From positions 434,001 to 498,000 of the forward strand of contig JAGFBZ010001926.1 in assembly GCA_018398805.1 (NCBI GenBank): a stretch of 64,000 bases of DNA, in the 5' to 3' direction. The stretch comes from Hirundichthys speculiger. Taxonomy: Eukaryota; Chordata; Actinopteri; Beloniformes; Exocoetidae. Below are positions 1 to 12,500 of the stretch, piece by piece. The position numbers and the translations under genes are program-made. The notes beneath the pieces were generated by a model. The model saw only the letters and a program-made list of their open reading frames with translations. It did not search any database and was not told the origin of the DNA. Each line of letters begins with the position of its first letter. The stretch's first letter is position 1.

Positions 1-3000
1 CTTTCTGTCATGCAAATTCAGATGCCTATTCAAAGATTTTTGGCTTTTTAAAGAAAGAGGAACACCTTCTCTGTGTGTGACTGCGTTCCTGCCTCATGCT
101 TTTCCCTCTATGCACTCCCGTGCTTGAGATGGTGGAGGTTGAAAGGAGGTTATGCCTTTCTGTCTCAACTTTTTCCTAAGGAGTACAGGCAGGTGGAGCA
201 AAGCCATTGTATTCCAGTGAAGTTGAACTCCATGAGCTGATGGGAGTTTGGTTTCTTTGAGTACACTGAAATTATCCTGGAGCTGTGGATTAATAGAGCT
301 GAGATGGTTTAACCTGGCTTGCTTTCTATTGGCTGTGGACATCTCAGCGGGTCTGTTCTGTTGAGATGAGATATACCATAAAAAAATGCTATTTACACAA
401 AGTCAGTGATGAATGTCAGCAGATTCTGTTGATAATCTACTTTAGATATTTAACGCTAGCTCACTGTTAGAAGAGCAGTGGCCCACATCACAGCAACAAT
501 AGGCTGCAACAACTGGATCCATGGAAAACTGGTGAGACTGGGTTGGCACCAGTATGTTAACCAAATCTGAACTGGATGGTTGCATGTTGAAACTTTATTT
601 TCTGCACATTGACTGATTTCTTGGCATTTCATATTAAATTGGTCTAGGACTGAGCGTACTGAGTTGTTTGATGATGTTTTGAAAGATTCTATTTTAAAAA
701 AGCCTAGCTATTGCAGTCATGCTGAATGGTTCAATGACCTGTAATGTCCTTGCAGGGTGAGTGGTAGCTTTTTTTGCTGAAAGAAAATCAAATTCTAAAT
801 CAAACTTTGTAATTTGCATTTGTTAAAAGCTGGTGGAGTAGGTCAAAAATCTGTGGCAATGAGGGCTGCTATGGTGAAATGTGTTTATTACACTTAAAGA
901 CAAATTAATTTCTATTATTCTATTGTTTTCCATTAAATTCTATTCAAATTAAATTGTATGCTTAATTTTGAATTATACAGTCATTCTTTCAGTATTGCAC
1001 AACCATACACTTGTTATTAAAAAAGAAAAAAAAAAAAACAAAGAAAAAATAATGTGGTGCATTTAATGAGCATTCTTGGGACTGGCTGTATTTTTTTAAA
1101 GCAGTTAAGGAGGATGTTTAACAAGATAATGGGAATGTAGGGAGGTCAGGCAGGCTGTGTCTGCTTTCATTAAGAGTCCCAGTGAAAACGGTGACTCATG
1201 AGGCCAGCAGCAACCTTTTCCGTGTTGGACTAACATTTCTCTTCCTCACAGTAAATACTTCATGTTTGAGCCTCAAATCCCAGAGCCAGATATTAAAATT
1301 TGTCTTTTTTATGGTAAATTAGAAAAAGAAGGAAATTGCTTGCTTATTATCAAGAGATGGAAAACTATATATTGCAATGCCCATACCAAAAATGTCAGCA
1401 TTTCAAAGAAAGAAATGATGTCTTTGTGCTTATTCTCATGGGGCAGAGATAAAGTGAAGATGGAAATTCTTAACCTCACATAAGAATTTTTATTCATTGA
1501 AGAGGGAAATAATTGGCCTCGTGTGTTTAAAGAGTATACTGGGGTCTATGAAATACACAAATGTTTTAGAGCAAAACATAATTGAGTGTGAGTTAAATCT
1601 TATCAAAGCCTGTTGGAGTGCAACTAATCGACTACGGGGAGATGCGTCAAAAAGCAGTTGCCTCCAATTCATTTAGTCTATTCAGATGAGAAAATATTTA
1701 GTTTTCAATTAAGTAAATCACCATTGTTTTGCTTCACTCCTGTAGAAGATAAATCAAAATGATTATGTATGAGCCTAAAATTCACATATGTAGCTGTCCT
1801 CCAGATAAAATAAGTCACTCTCTGCCCTCAGTTTGAATGCTATGAACAGAAAATATGTTTTTGTATTCAAAACAAAAGCATTACATGATTCTAAAGATGG
1901 ACAAAAATTGACAAAAAAAAAAACTTATTTAAGCTATTAAAGTTATTAAAAGTTGATACTTCATTCTTAAATAATAAATAACTTACTATAATTTTTTAAC
2001 CTTGTGTCTTAATACATTAACACCCAAGTACATCCAGCTACTGAGAATCTTCTGATGAACTCTTAATTTCATTATACAATTAAATATATGTAAGTATTTT
2101 TGTTAATAAAATGTTACTACTACTATTGCTAGGTAACTAAAATATAAATGAAATGGTTACATAGACTAATATTCTGTGTTCATTAAACAGTTGCTGAATA
2201 ATTTTACTCACCAACTTGTTGACATACCAAACCCTTCATTCCTTAAACTGATCCTATAAAACATAGAAGAATTTAGGAGACATAGTATATGAAGTTTTAA
2301 AGGTTTTACAAAACTTATCACAAATTAATTGTACAGTACTAGCACATGCCAAGTGACTTATCCGGAGAGTATAACTAGCTAAACAACTTAAGCTACACGT
2401 TGATTTAGTGCCTCTTCATTGCCCATCTAAACAAGGATGCTGGTATTCATGGTGGATTCCATTTATCTCTGAAGCTGAAAGTCAGAGCTCAGTATGACGT
2501 CACTACCAAAGTGACCACATTCTAGTTGCAAAGTAGAAAAATTAACATTTAGAAAAGTCTGACTAACCTTTGTTGCAGCTAACATTGTTAGTAATACCAC
2601 TTCAACAATGTAGTTCACAGCCTTTGGCACATACAAACCCATAATTACACATTTACAAAACAAACAGTACTATGTGTGACTGTGTGTCTAAATTAACATT
2701 ATTAAATCAGACTGATTTGATAAAATGTAAAACTAGCAGTGTGTTTTTTCTCGATGTAAGTAGCAGCCATGTTGGTTAGGATAAATGAGGTTTCTCTGGT
2801 GTTTCTAGTTAGTATTCCAACCTCATGGGACATTCAGTGGAAACTTACCACTAGGAATTTAAAAATTCCAACTTCAAATTTCAGATGAAATGCCCCATTA
2901 GGCAGCGTTCACATTACATGACTTTGAGCACTGACAGATTCGCTGTGCTGTTCAGACAACATGAGGGGATCTCACACAACACAATCTGACAGTACCTTGG

Positions 3001-3425
3001 TCACCCAACTGGTCTTCCAACACATACCCTGGTCACTGATTTGTCTTTGACCAATCAGCTGGCTCAGCGACGGGCAAACTGGGCTTCAAATTATGTGGTG
3101 TGAAAGCGACCTTAGGATGCTAAGAGAAAACATTATATAAGGACACCACAAGAGACTGCCAAGTTAAATATCAACAGGTACAATACAATACTTAGCCATT
3201 CATAGTTTGTATGCTTGTTCAGAAGATTTTTTTTTTCAAAATAGTTAAATTATATGCTATTTTAAACATTACATTTGATTACATTACATTTAAGAAAAAA
3301 AGATAAGTCTTGCTGACAACATGTTTTTAAAAATTCTCACTAATACTTAAGCCTTCCTACTTGTTGACTTGAAGTTTACATTTGTACATGTTTAAAATGT
3401 GTTCCTTTTGTTTTTTTTCTTCCAG
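1..3425. other. Upstream flank of nphs1, no gene recognised
   Basis: AT-rich non-coding DNA. I see no conserved coding exon on either strand; the short open frames lack splice context or homology. The one recognisable element is a small Harbinger-like MITE near 2.9-3.1 kb. A non-coding first exon and promoter of nphs1 may lie here, because the first coding exon is preceded by a good splice acceptor, but I cannot place them. Confidence 0.5.
2898..3114. mobile_element. Short MITE, PIF/Harbinger-like
   Basis: The inner 211 bp (2901-3111) are bounded by imperfect inverted repeats, GGCAGCGTTCACATTACAT at the left and, reading inward from the right, GGTCGCTTTCACACCACAT. Both ends are flanked by TTA (2898-2900 and 3112-3114). 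A 3-bp TTA duplication with GG-starting termini is typical of PIF/Harbinger elements. There is no transposase, so this is a non-autonomous copy. The family assignment is inference; the repeats and duplication are visible. Confidence 0.65.
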
Positions 3426-3519
3426 GATTTTTGAAGGTCAGTTGTCATTAGTGAAATGGAGTTCTTGTCAGTATGGATTGCTTCTCCTTCGACTCTACCC
3501 TTTCTGTGTTTCATCTGGG
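3426..3519 (+). CDS. nphs1: nphs1 exon 1: start codon and signal peptide
   Basis: A pyrimidine-rich tract and acceptor end at 3425, so a non-coding exon must lie upstream. The ATG at 3456 is chosen because it opens a 21-codon frame with a hydrophobic core ([11 protein letters not shown]) that runs to a consensus GTAAG donor at 3520. The last base forms a split Gly codon (phase 1) with exon 2. This is a secretory signal peptide, as expected for nephrin. Confidence 0.8.
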
Positions 3520-6500
3520 GTAAGATAGTCAAATGTCACCATTGAGCTTTCATCACAGTAACCATGGCCTTTTCAAGTTCCATCTATGTTCAGGCCATTC
3601 AAATGAGTCATAGAAACCCTGAAATGTAGTTTTCAGTTTAACATAATACCAGCTGTGGGTAACATGTCGGTTTCCTTCTTCTTTCAGTCAAATACCATTT
3701 AATATAAATTTTTCCACTGAATATCTAAGTCGACTGATTATCTGATAGTTATCTTGGAATTACTTCATTATAAACCGATTATTGTGACATCCATCTTGAC
3801 CTCTCACTGCAGCATCAGAGCAGAAGTTAGAAAAATAAACTAGTGATTTTATTTTCAAGCAATATTCTCAAAACAGAGTTTTTTGTTGAAAAAAGTTAGC
3901 AAAAAGGTTATTCATGGCAAACAGATCTGGTACACCAGGCACTTCATTTATTCAGAATATTACTTCAGCTGTGTGGTTCATCAATTCCTTTTTTTTTTTT
4001 TTTTTTACTTTTTTCATAATCTAACCTTATTATGGACTTCAAATAAACAACTGTATTCAACAGTCATTGTTAGATAACTGCTATTTGAAGCCTGAGAAGA
4101 ACATGGTGTCCCTAGGAGGTTTCTGGTCTAAATTTTGAGACCCAACTTCCTGACTGAACTAACTAACACACTGACATCTGGGATGGACTCAAAAATTTCC
4201 ATGTTAAATACAGTTATATCAAATCTAAGTTATATTCCAATTCAGTGCAATTCATCATAATTCATGCATAATCCAGATGATTTCAGTTTGTAGTCCAACT
4301 CATTCCAATTTATAATCTATTTCATTTCCAAATTTCATGTAATGCAAATTCATTAAAAAGAACAGCCATGCTATAGAAGCTAACAGACAGATATTAGTGT
4401 CTCTTTACTTTGGTGCAATCTTTCATCATGAGTAAGCATGAGGCAACAGTTTTGAGGAAAAAAAAATCTGGTTAACAAAGCTTAAAAAAATCTCCAGCAG
4501 AACCTGACTCAGGGAGGGAGGCCATCTGTCGTGACCGTTTGGAGGTCTGTGATTACAGGAAACAGAGACAATCATAATGAGATATACTGTATATGAGAAG
4601 AGTATACACATTACATTAATGAAGTTATCCTTAACTACAAGAAATATCAACAAGAAAAAATTTAAGACAAATCTTAAGGTTAGAGATGGTGTTTGCCTCC
4701 CAAACTTTAACAGTCGAGGAGCCTGATAACTGAGGACTCCCATTCTACATTGCAAACTGGAACCACAGGAACCCTGCAGGTTGAGAGAGTAGTGCTCTAC
4801 TGGGATGATATGGAACTATAAGTTCCCTAGGATAAAAGATAGTTAGGCCCTTAAGAGGCCCTTAAATGTGGGGAGAAGAAGTTTGAAATCTATCCAAAAT
4901 TAGCCAGGAAGTTAATGAAGGGAAGCTATTATTGGTTATTGATGACTCATTCCGTAAGAACTCTCACTGCAGCATTTTGAAACTGGAGGCAGTTCAGAGT
5001 CATGGTAGAGCATCCTATAAACAAGGGACAGCAGTAGTCTAACCTTGAAGTAACAAATGAAAGGACCAGTTCTTCTGTATCACTCTGGGATAGGATTTTT
5101 CTATTTTTCTACAATATTATGAAGGTAGTTATGGAAACTTGTTTCAATTATGATTAAAAGGACAAATCCTGATAAAAAAATGATGATGTGGAACCGTAAG
5201 GTTCCTCACAGTAGTACTCGATGTGAAAGTAATACCATCAAGCCTCAGTCATTGACTGGACAGTGTATTTCTGTAGTGCTCAGGTCCAAAGACAACAACC
5301 TCAGTCTTATCCAAGTTTTGCAACAAGAAATTGGCTGTCATCCAGGTCTTTATGTAGCTAAGACATGTTTGTAATCCAGTTAGTTTACAGTTCTCATCTG
5401 GCTTCATGGATAGGTAAAGCTGAGTAACATCTGCACAGAAGTGGAAATTTATACCGCGCTTGCCTGATAATGGAAGCATATGTCGAGTGAAACATTACAG
5501 CCAAAGTATAGAACCCTGTGGAACACCATAACCACCTCTGGTGGATGAGGAAGACTGTCCCATTTACAGGAACAAGCTGGAGTCTATCAGATAAATATGA
5601 CGTAGGCCAAGCTGATGTGATTCCTTTATAACATGTTTAAGCCTTAGATTCATATTCAAAGTTCAAAATGGGCTCTAACACGGGAATTATGAATTTCACT
5701 CCTTGCACCAAAATATTTATGCATTTTACTTGTGCACCAACAAGTAAAATGTTTATCAATAATTTCAGTGAAATAGGCCTTACTTCACACTCCCTTTCAA
5801 GTTCTCTTAATATACAGTCATGGAAAAAATTATTAGACCACCCTTGTTTTCTTCAGTTTCTTGTTCATTTTAATGCCTGGTACAACTAAAGGTACATTTG
5901 TTTCGACAAACATAACGATAACCACAAAGATTGCTCATAAGAGTTTTATTAAAGAGCTGATATCTTACCATTTTCCATGGTTTTCTTGATTATGACCTAA
6001 ATCACTTAAGTTTTTACATCAATAGCTATGGTGTTGTACTGCCAAAAACACTGCTTTTATGCATTCAGTGTTTTCTTTTCTGTCTGTTTTAGTCACATGA
6101 TGACGTTTAGTGGTACCAGGTATTAAGATGAACAAGAAAGAGAAGAAGAAATGGTGGTCTGATCATTTTTTCCATGACTGTATATATATTAGGTTAGAGC
6201 AGAAAATGAAGAAGAAAAAACAGATATATGATATTGCGAATTTTCGCATCATTCAGTTTCTTAGATTAGCCTTACTTGTAGCATTTAGCTCCTAAAGAGC
6301 ATTATGGTTGACTTGTTGAGGTATATGCATTCTATTTTTACTTCTTTAGCACAAGCTGCTGTGAAAGTGTTCATAGCAAGGAGATGGAGGACACAAATGC
6401 AGGACACACTGGCTGGTTGAGGCAATAAAAAATAAATAAATAAAAAAAAAAACATGACTTGGCAGATGCAGATTATCTACAGCTATCCAAGATGAAAATT

Positions 6501-9500
6501 AACTAATAAGCAAAATGATTACTATACTTGTTTTGGACTTGACCTCTCTGTTAAATATCATGAGTTCAAAAAAGATGTGAAGGAGAATTCATTGAGATTA
6601 AAAAAGTAAAAAGCAACTATTCCATTGAGACAATAATGATTATAGACCATTAAGGCTCCCAATCACCGAGGTAAAATTCACCGCCATTGTCTTCAACATA
6701 GGCATAGTATCTTTAATTTGACCACATCTCATCACGGCTTCCTGGTCCACTTTAATAGGAAAATGAGATTAAATAGAGCAAAGCCTCAAACAGGGATGTA
6801 GAGGAAACCCAGGGGCCAGGATGACACCAAAAACCTCAGGGAAGGAGCAATTAAGAAACAAGAGACATGTCAGAGACCTTGACAAAAAAAAAAGGTTCAT
6901 CTCGTAAAAGATTCTGTTTAACAGAAAAAAAATCTATAAATTTTGACTGTTTTAGAACACACCAAGCTAAAACATAAGAGAGAAACATAGTTAAGGAGGT
7001 TTGCTACATAAGCTCTCGGACAAGAGCATTATTTACTGACTGTGTATTCAACTTGTAAGAATTTCTTTCACTTTAGGACATGAAGTAGACGTGTTATCTT
7101 TGCATGTCTGAGAAAAATACAGCAATTGAGAGAGATTTTCTAGTATTCACGTATGTAAAATGTATGCAAATATGCTCCCATGTTTGGTTGTTTGTATGCA
7201 TCCTCTGTAATGGCCAATCTTGCCCTTCATATTTGACGTGAGGTGACTGGTTCAGCCTTGATCTGAGCGCTCTGCCTCTCACTCATGTTGTCAGATGCAA
7301 CAGAGCATGTACTTCACAAACAACTTGGTCATTGCTTCAATGAAGGTCAAGTTTTAAGAAATCAGGCTTGCTTCTCTGTGGAGCCTTGTTTAAACGAGAC
7401 TCATGCTTTGATATTAGGCATTAATTGGAGTAAGCTTTTCTGCTGGGCTCCTTGAAATGAATTTATTCATAAACTCTTCTGTATAATAATCATTTAATCC
7501 TAGCTCCAGTGTTGAGCATGGATGAGTTGCCTACTTTAAGGTTACCTTCCTGATTCAAGCGCACTGAACCGCAGAATGTCCCCTCACAGCCTGGCTGAAG
7601 GATGGCCAACACCACCTATGACAAACAACAGGGATTAAAGTGATAATCATTACTCTTCCCTAGAGGAATTAGCTAGCGGGACAACGACACTGAAGAAAAA
7701 CCGCAGGTGAACAAGGTCTCTGATAGTCTTTTTTTTTTTTTCCTTAAACTCCTCCCTATATTCCATCCACATGGCCGAGTAGGGGGATTTAATTTGCAGT
7801 AATTACTTTATTGACTCATTTTCAGGGCCGTATCACTGCAGTTTCCCATCAATAAAACATATGCCAGAATGAATAATGTGGCCACACACAATGGGGTGCC
7901 TTCTCAGACAAAAGACCACAGGCTGCATCCCTGTGGTGTGTGTTTATGTCATGCTATCTTTCCTCCATTCATTTCCTTGATAATGCTTCTCACACAGCCC
8001 GAGTCTTCATTCCTTTCCATCACTTTACATTAACACCCATCACATCCTTTTTCCTGCTCCGCTTCAACTACTTCCCTCCTTGTGCTTTTTATGTCTCCAG
8101 GCACACAGGCCCAGCAGGCCTTCAGGTCTGAGCCCAAGAACCTTACTGTGTCAATGGGAGCCACAGCTGTGTTGAAGTGTGAGGTGCTGCGGGCCTCAGG
8201 GACTGTGCAGTGGGTGAAAGATGGCCTCCTCTTGGGACCTCAGAGAAGCCTGCCAGGCTTTCCACGCTACAGCATGTTTGGCAAGAGAGGTAAACAGGGA
8301 TTGTCACAAAATATGGTCTGCTAGGGATGATGGGCCTTTCTGAAAGTATAAGTGTGTTTGATAAATGAACCACAAAAAGACAAAAGAGCACATTTAAGTA
8401 CCTTCTTGTAGAATATAACATCTAAATGTTCAGTTTGGGGGAAGAACATGATGATGATATCTGAAAAGGTTACATTCAAGTAAAATCAACAGAAGAAAGC
8501 ACCATAACAACAGCCACAACAGCCTCTTATACCCCCCCCCCCCATCCTGTCACTCAATATAGAGACAAAATAAATAATGATAATAAAAAAAACAGGTTGA
8601 AGCAACAGAAGTGTCAGATGATCAGTGAAATGTGATAGAGAATTAAATGCGTTGAAGAATGTGCACCACAGTCTATAAAAAGTAATAGCCAATTAGATGG
8701 CAAACCTGAGTAGAAGAGCATCTGTTCCTGATCAGCCCACAACAAGAAAAGCCACACTTCACTGTCGCTGTAGGAGACCGCCAGTGACACATGTAGGCTG
8801 ATGCATTGTCCATGCACGTGTCCACACATCCTTTTAATTGACAGCATTTACAAGACTTTCAGCATTTAGGCACAAAACCATTGTAAGTGATTCAAAATTA
8901 AATGAGCTGATAAGAAAGGATAAGAAACAACAACAAAAATAAAACAACCTGTCAGCTTTTACATATGGGACACCAAAATAAGAACCCGCACACACAAATA
9001 TAAGCCTAGACGCACACATGTGGTGCCAAACTCTTATACACCCACTCATGAATAAAATATCCATCAGTGCAGGTGCACTTTGGTAAAGAAACTGCAGAAT
9101 ACAGACTAAAGTATGCAATCACTTAAGACTTCACAGAAAAAGCTAAATTATTTAGGATGGTACTTGACGAAACTTGATTGGCCACCAGTTTTTCACTGAT
9201 TGTCACCGTCAGCTGTGTTTTTTGGTGCTTAAAAAAGCCTGAAATCATATGTTCACAGAAATAAGAGGCTGGCATTGATTTCAAACTGCTCTTATGTGAA
9301 GTGTAGCACGCTTAGTTTCCCCGGGCTGGAAAAATAATTCAAATATGGACTGACAGAAGCCTATCTCACTGCAGGATTTCAGGCGCTGGTGTCCAAGAAC
9401 TCTTGTTGTGAAGACAAACACATAGATAAACCAATAAAACCAGCTTGTTCAAGGTAATAAAGCATGAGGTTTGTCTATGGTAATTCATTTTGAATGATTG

Positions 9501-12500
9501 GTCCACTAGCCGTAATTTAATTGTAGCACCTGGCCTTCAGCCAGTGTGGAGGAGAAAATGTAATTATTAATGAGCACACATAATGTTCTGCTTATTTTTC
9601 ATAATACCAATTAAATGGTACAAAAAATGCCTAAACTGATCATATATTTAATCAAACATGGGAATGTTTGTTGAAAATTTTAGTGAGCCTTGAAACTTTT
9701 CAAACATTCGTTTTCCTTGACTGTGGAGTCTTGTACAGATGGAAGAAAAGAAATAGACCTTCAGGTGGTGCTCAGCTGTCGTATTGTGTACTCTGTGTAG
9801 ATACATCATTCTCGTTTTGAAAATAATTACAGCCTTTTATGAGCTAGTGTGCAGCTCATGGGACAGAGAAGCACTAAACCAATGATGGTGTGAAAGCTTT
9901 CTGGCCAGGTGATTGGTCTGGAACCGGTTCAGAGCTTGTTCAGCTTTTGAACTTTCTAACAGTTGGCTTGTTTTTCCACAGCCAGAGTGCTACTTCAGAG
10001 CCACACAGCCAATGAACATTAAATATTTCTCCCATTATATCATTTGAACCTCCCTCTGGTGTATTCTGAGTGTCTGTAGAGGGCTGCACTGAAAGGAGCC
10101 AACTAATATACACAGTTCACAATATGTATCTCATTTATCCTCCAAACTGGTGTCTTCATGTTTCCAAATCTGTATTTATAAAGGTCTTGATAAAAAAAAA
10201 AAAAAAAATTGGTGTGAACCCTCTTTCCAAACATAACTAGCATTTTCAAACATTGATGATGCAAACAGGATTTCTACACCTGTTCCAAGCAGGATCAGTA
10301 TGCTCCAAGTGCTGATGGCTGTTGAGAAAAAGTTGTAATTGCTGATATAAGTTTATAATAGCCAGGAATGGGCAGTATTTGCGATACACACACAGATATA
10401 ATTTAAAAATACCAAAACACTGAGACGTCTAGAAGATGACACAACAGAGAAAATGATGCATGCAGCGTCTGAATCATTACTCAGAACAGATCCCAAGAAA
10501 ACTGGAAAGGAGTAACTTACAATGCCAGTTTTGCATTAACTTAGCAAACAGTGGTCATTCTTTTTGGGTTTTGTGTTTTTATGTTATTTATATCCAAAAT
10601 TGAATGTTCTAATGCAAGTTAAATAGTAACATTTAGGCTGACAGTTATCTTGATACATTCAGCCTAGCATCAGCCTTATAACAGGATGTAAAAAGAAAGT
10701 ATTTTTTTTTTACATCTGATTTAAAGTCTTTTTTTCTCCCAGATGATTTAATAAATAGATGGCTTAATAAGAAATGTTGCTAGACCATTATATGAAAGCA
10801 TGGCTATCTTCTAAGAAAATAATGTTTCAACCCAATCTACTGGCTTAAGCTGTGTGCTAGCTTACATCTTCCTCCGTAAATTGGGAGTTTATTCCAGCAG
10901 TTTTCAGCCAAAAGTTGGGGTAGACCCTGGTCAGGCCACCGGTTCGTTGCAGGGGTACACTCACTCACTCCCAGGTAACTTTAGGATCACCAATTAGAAA
11001 AGGGAAAACATGCAAACTCCACGCAGAAAGGCCCCAACGGGGAGTCGAATCAGGAACTTTAAAATGTGAGGCAACAGTGCTAACCATCAATACAGTTTAC
11101 ACTGAATTGGACTGTAGTTATTGGGGTTTATTTGGACTTTGAATTGAATTGAATTGATCTGAATTGAATTAACCATCATGCATTGTCCACTTAATCAACT
11201 TGTATAGTTATTATATAGTATAGAAAAATGTTGACAATGTTGTATTTTGGAGTGCATTTAAAAGAATGGTATGATACATAGGCTTGCTCATCTCTATGAC
11301 AACCATGGGCGTAACCACGCATTCTTTGGGGGGGTCGTGTCCCCCCCAATAATGGGAAAATACCAATCTGTCCCCCCCAATATTATGTGTAAATATGTTA
11401 AATATTTCCTCTTTTTATGAAACCTGGCTCAACAGTCCGTCTCTTGTTATTTACGAATATTTACCGAATCAATTTATTTCCGTTTATAAGGAACACTAAA
11501 GTGTGTGACCACCCCCTCCCAATTGTACACTTGGTTGCGCCCATTTAACGCCTCTCGGTTTGAAGCGCGGCTCCGACAGACGAAACAATAGAGATTTAAA
11601 TGTGAAAGAAAGGAGGGAGCAATGTCTTTACCCAAAAAGCAGAAAAAACAGGACATACGAAGTTTTTTCAGACAGTAAGCAACTAGATAGCTAAAGAGGA
11701 GTGATATTGTCATACTGAGTGTGTTAATTTTTAAATTAATTTGAAATATTTAACTCGTTAAAAAGGGCTCAGTTTGTTAGTTGAGCTAGCTAGCTTGAAG
11801 TGAAGAGACTGTATCATATGATATCATGTGTCTTCCGTGTGTGCTGCTGTTTTCTCTTTCCATGTGCCGTGTGTATGTGTGTGTAACGCTAGTAATACAA
11901 GCAAAATATTCAATGTATCAAATTAAAATGATCATCAGGGTCAGTTACTTGTTCTTCTGGTACAATAATAATATCTGGTCATAATGCAGGCAGCACAGAG
12001 ACAGGGAGAGGGATGCTGTAAGGACAGGCCACACTATTTTTTTAATGTCAAATGAATAAATCTTTATATATATATATTCAATTAACATCAATATTTGACA
12101 TTTAATTCTTTGTACAAATCTATGATTTCATTCACATTAAACGTTTCAGTGTAAATGTGCAGACATTCATTTTGAGACAAATCAACAAAATACAAATTAA
12201 CTTGGAATTAAAAGTCCATCGTGTGGTATGGACTTTTTGTCATTCCAATCACAATATTTACATCAACATGCTTTAGGCATGTAATTTTTCCCAGCTGGAA
12301 GCTATCTTATTTGCTACTATCTCAGAGAAATTGCAGACTATTCCTTTAAATGTGATTTCAGATAGTCAATAAATAAAAATCACAGAACTATGGGAAATGC
12401 ACCTTTAAAAAAAATTCTGGGGGAGGGCTCTCATTTGGACCCCCCCAATGTCTATACCATGGTTACGCCCTTGATGACAATGATCATGAATACTCTATGC

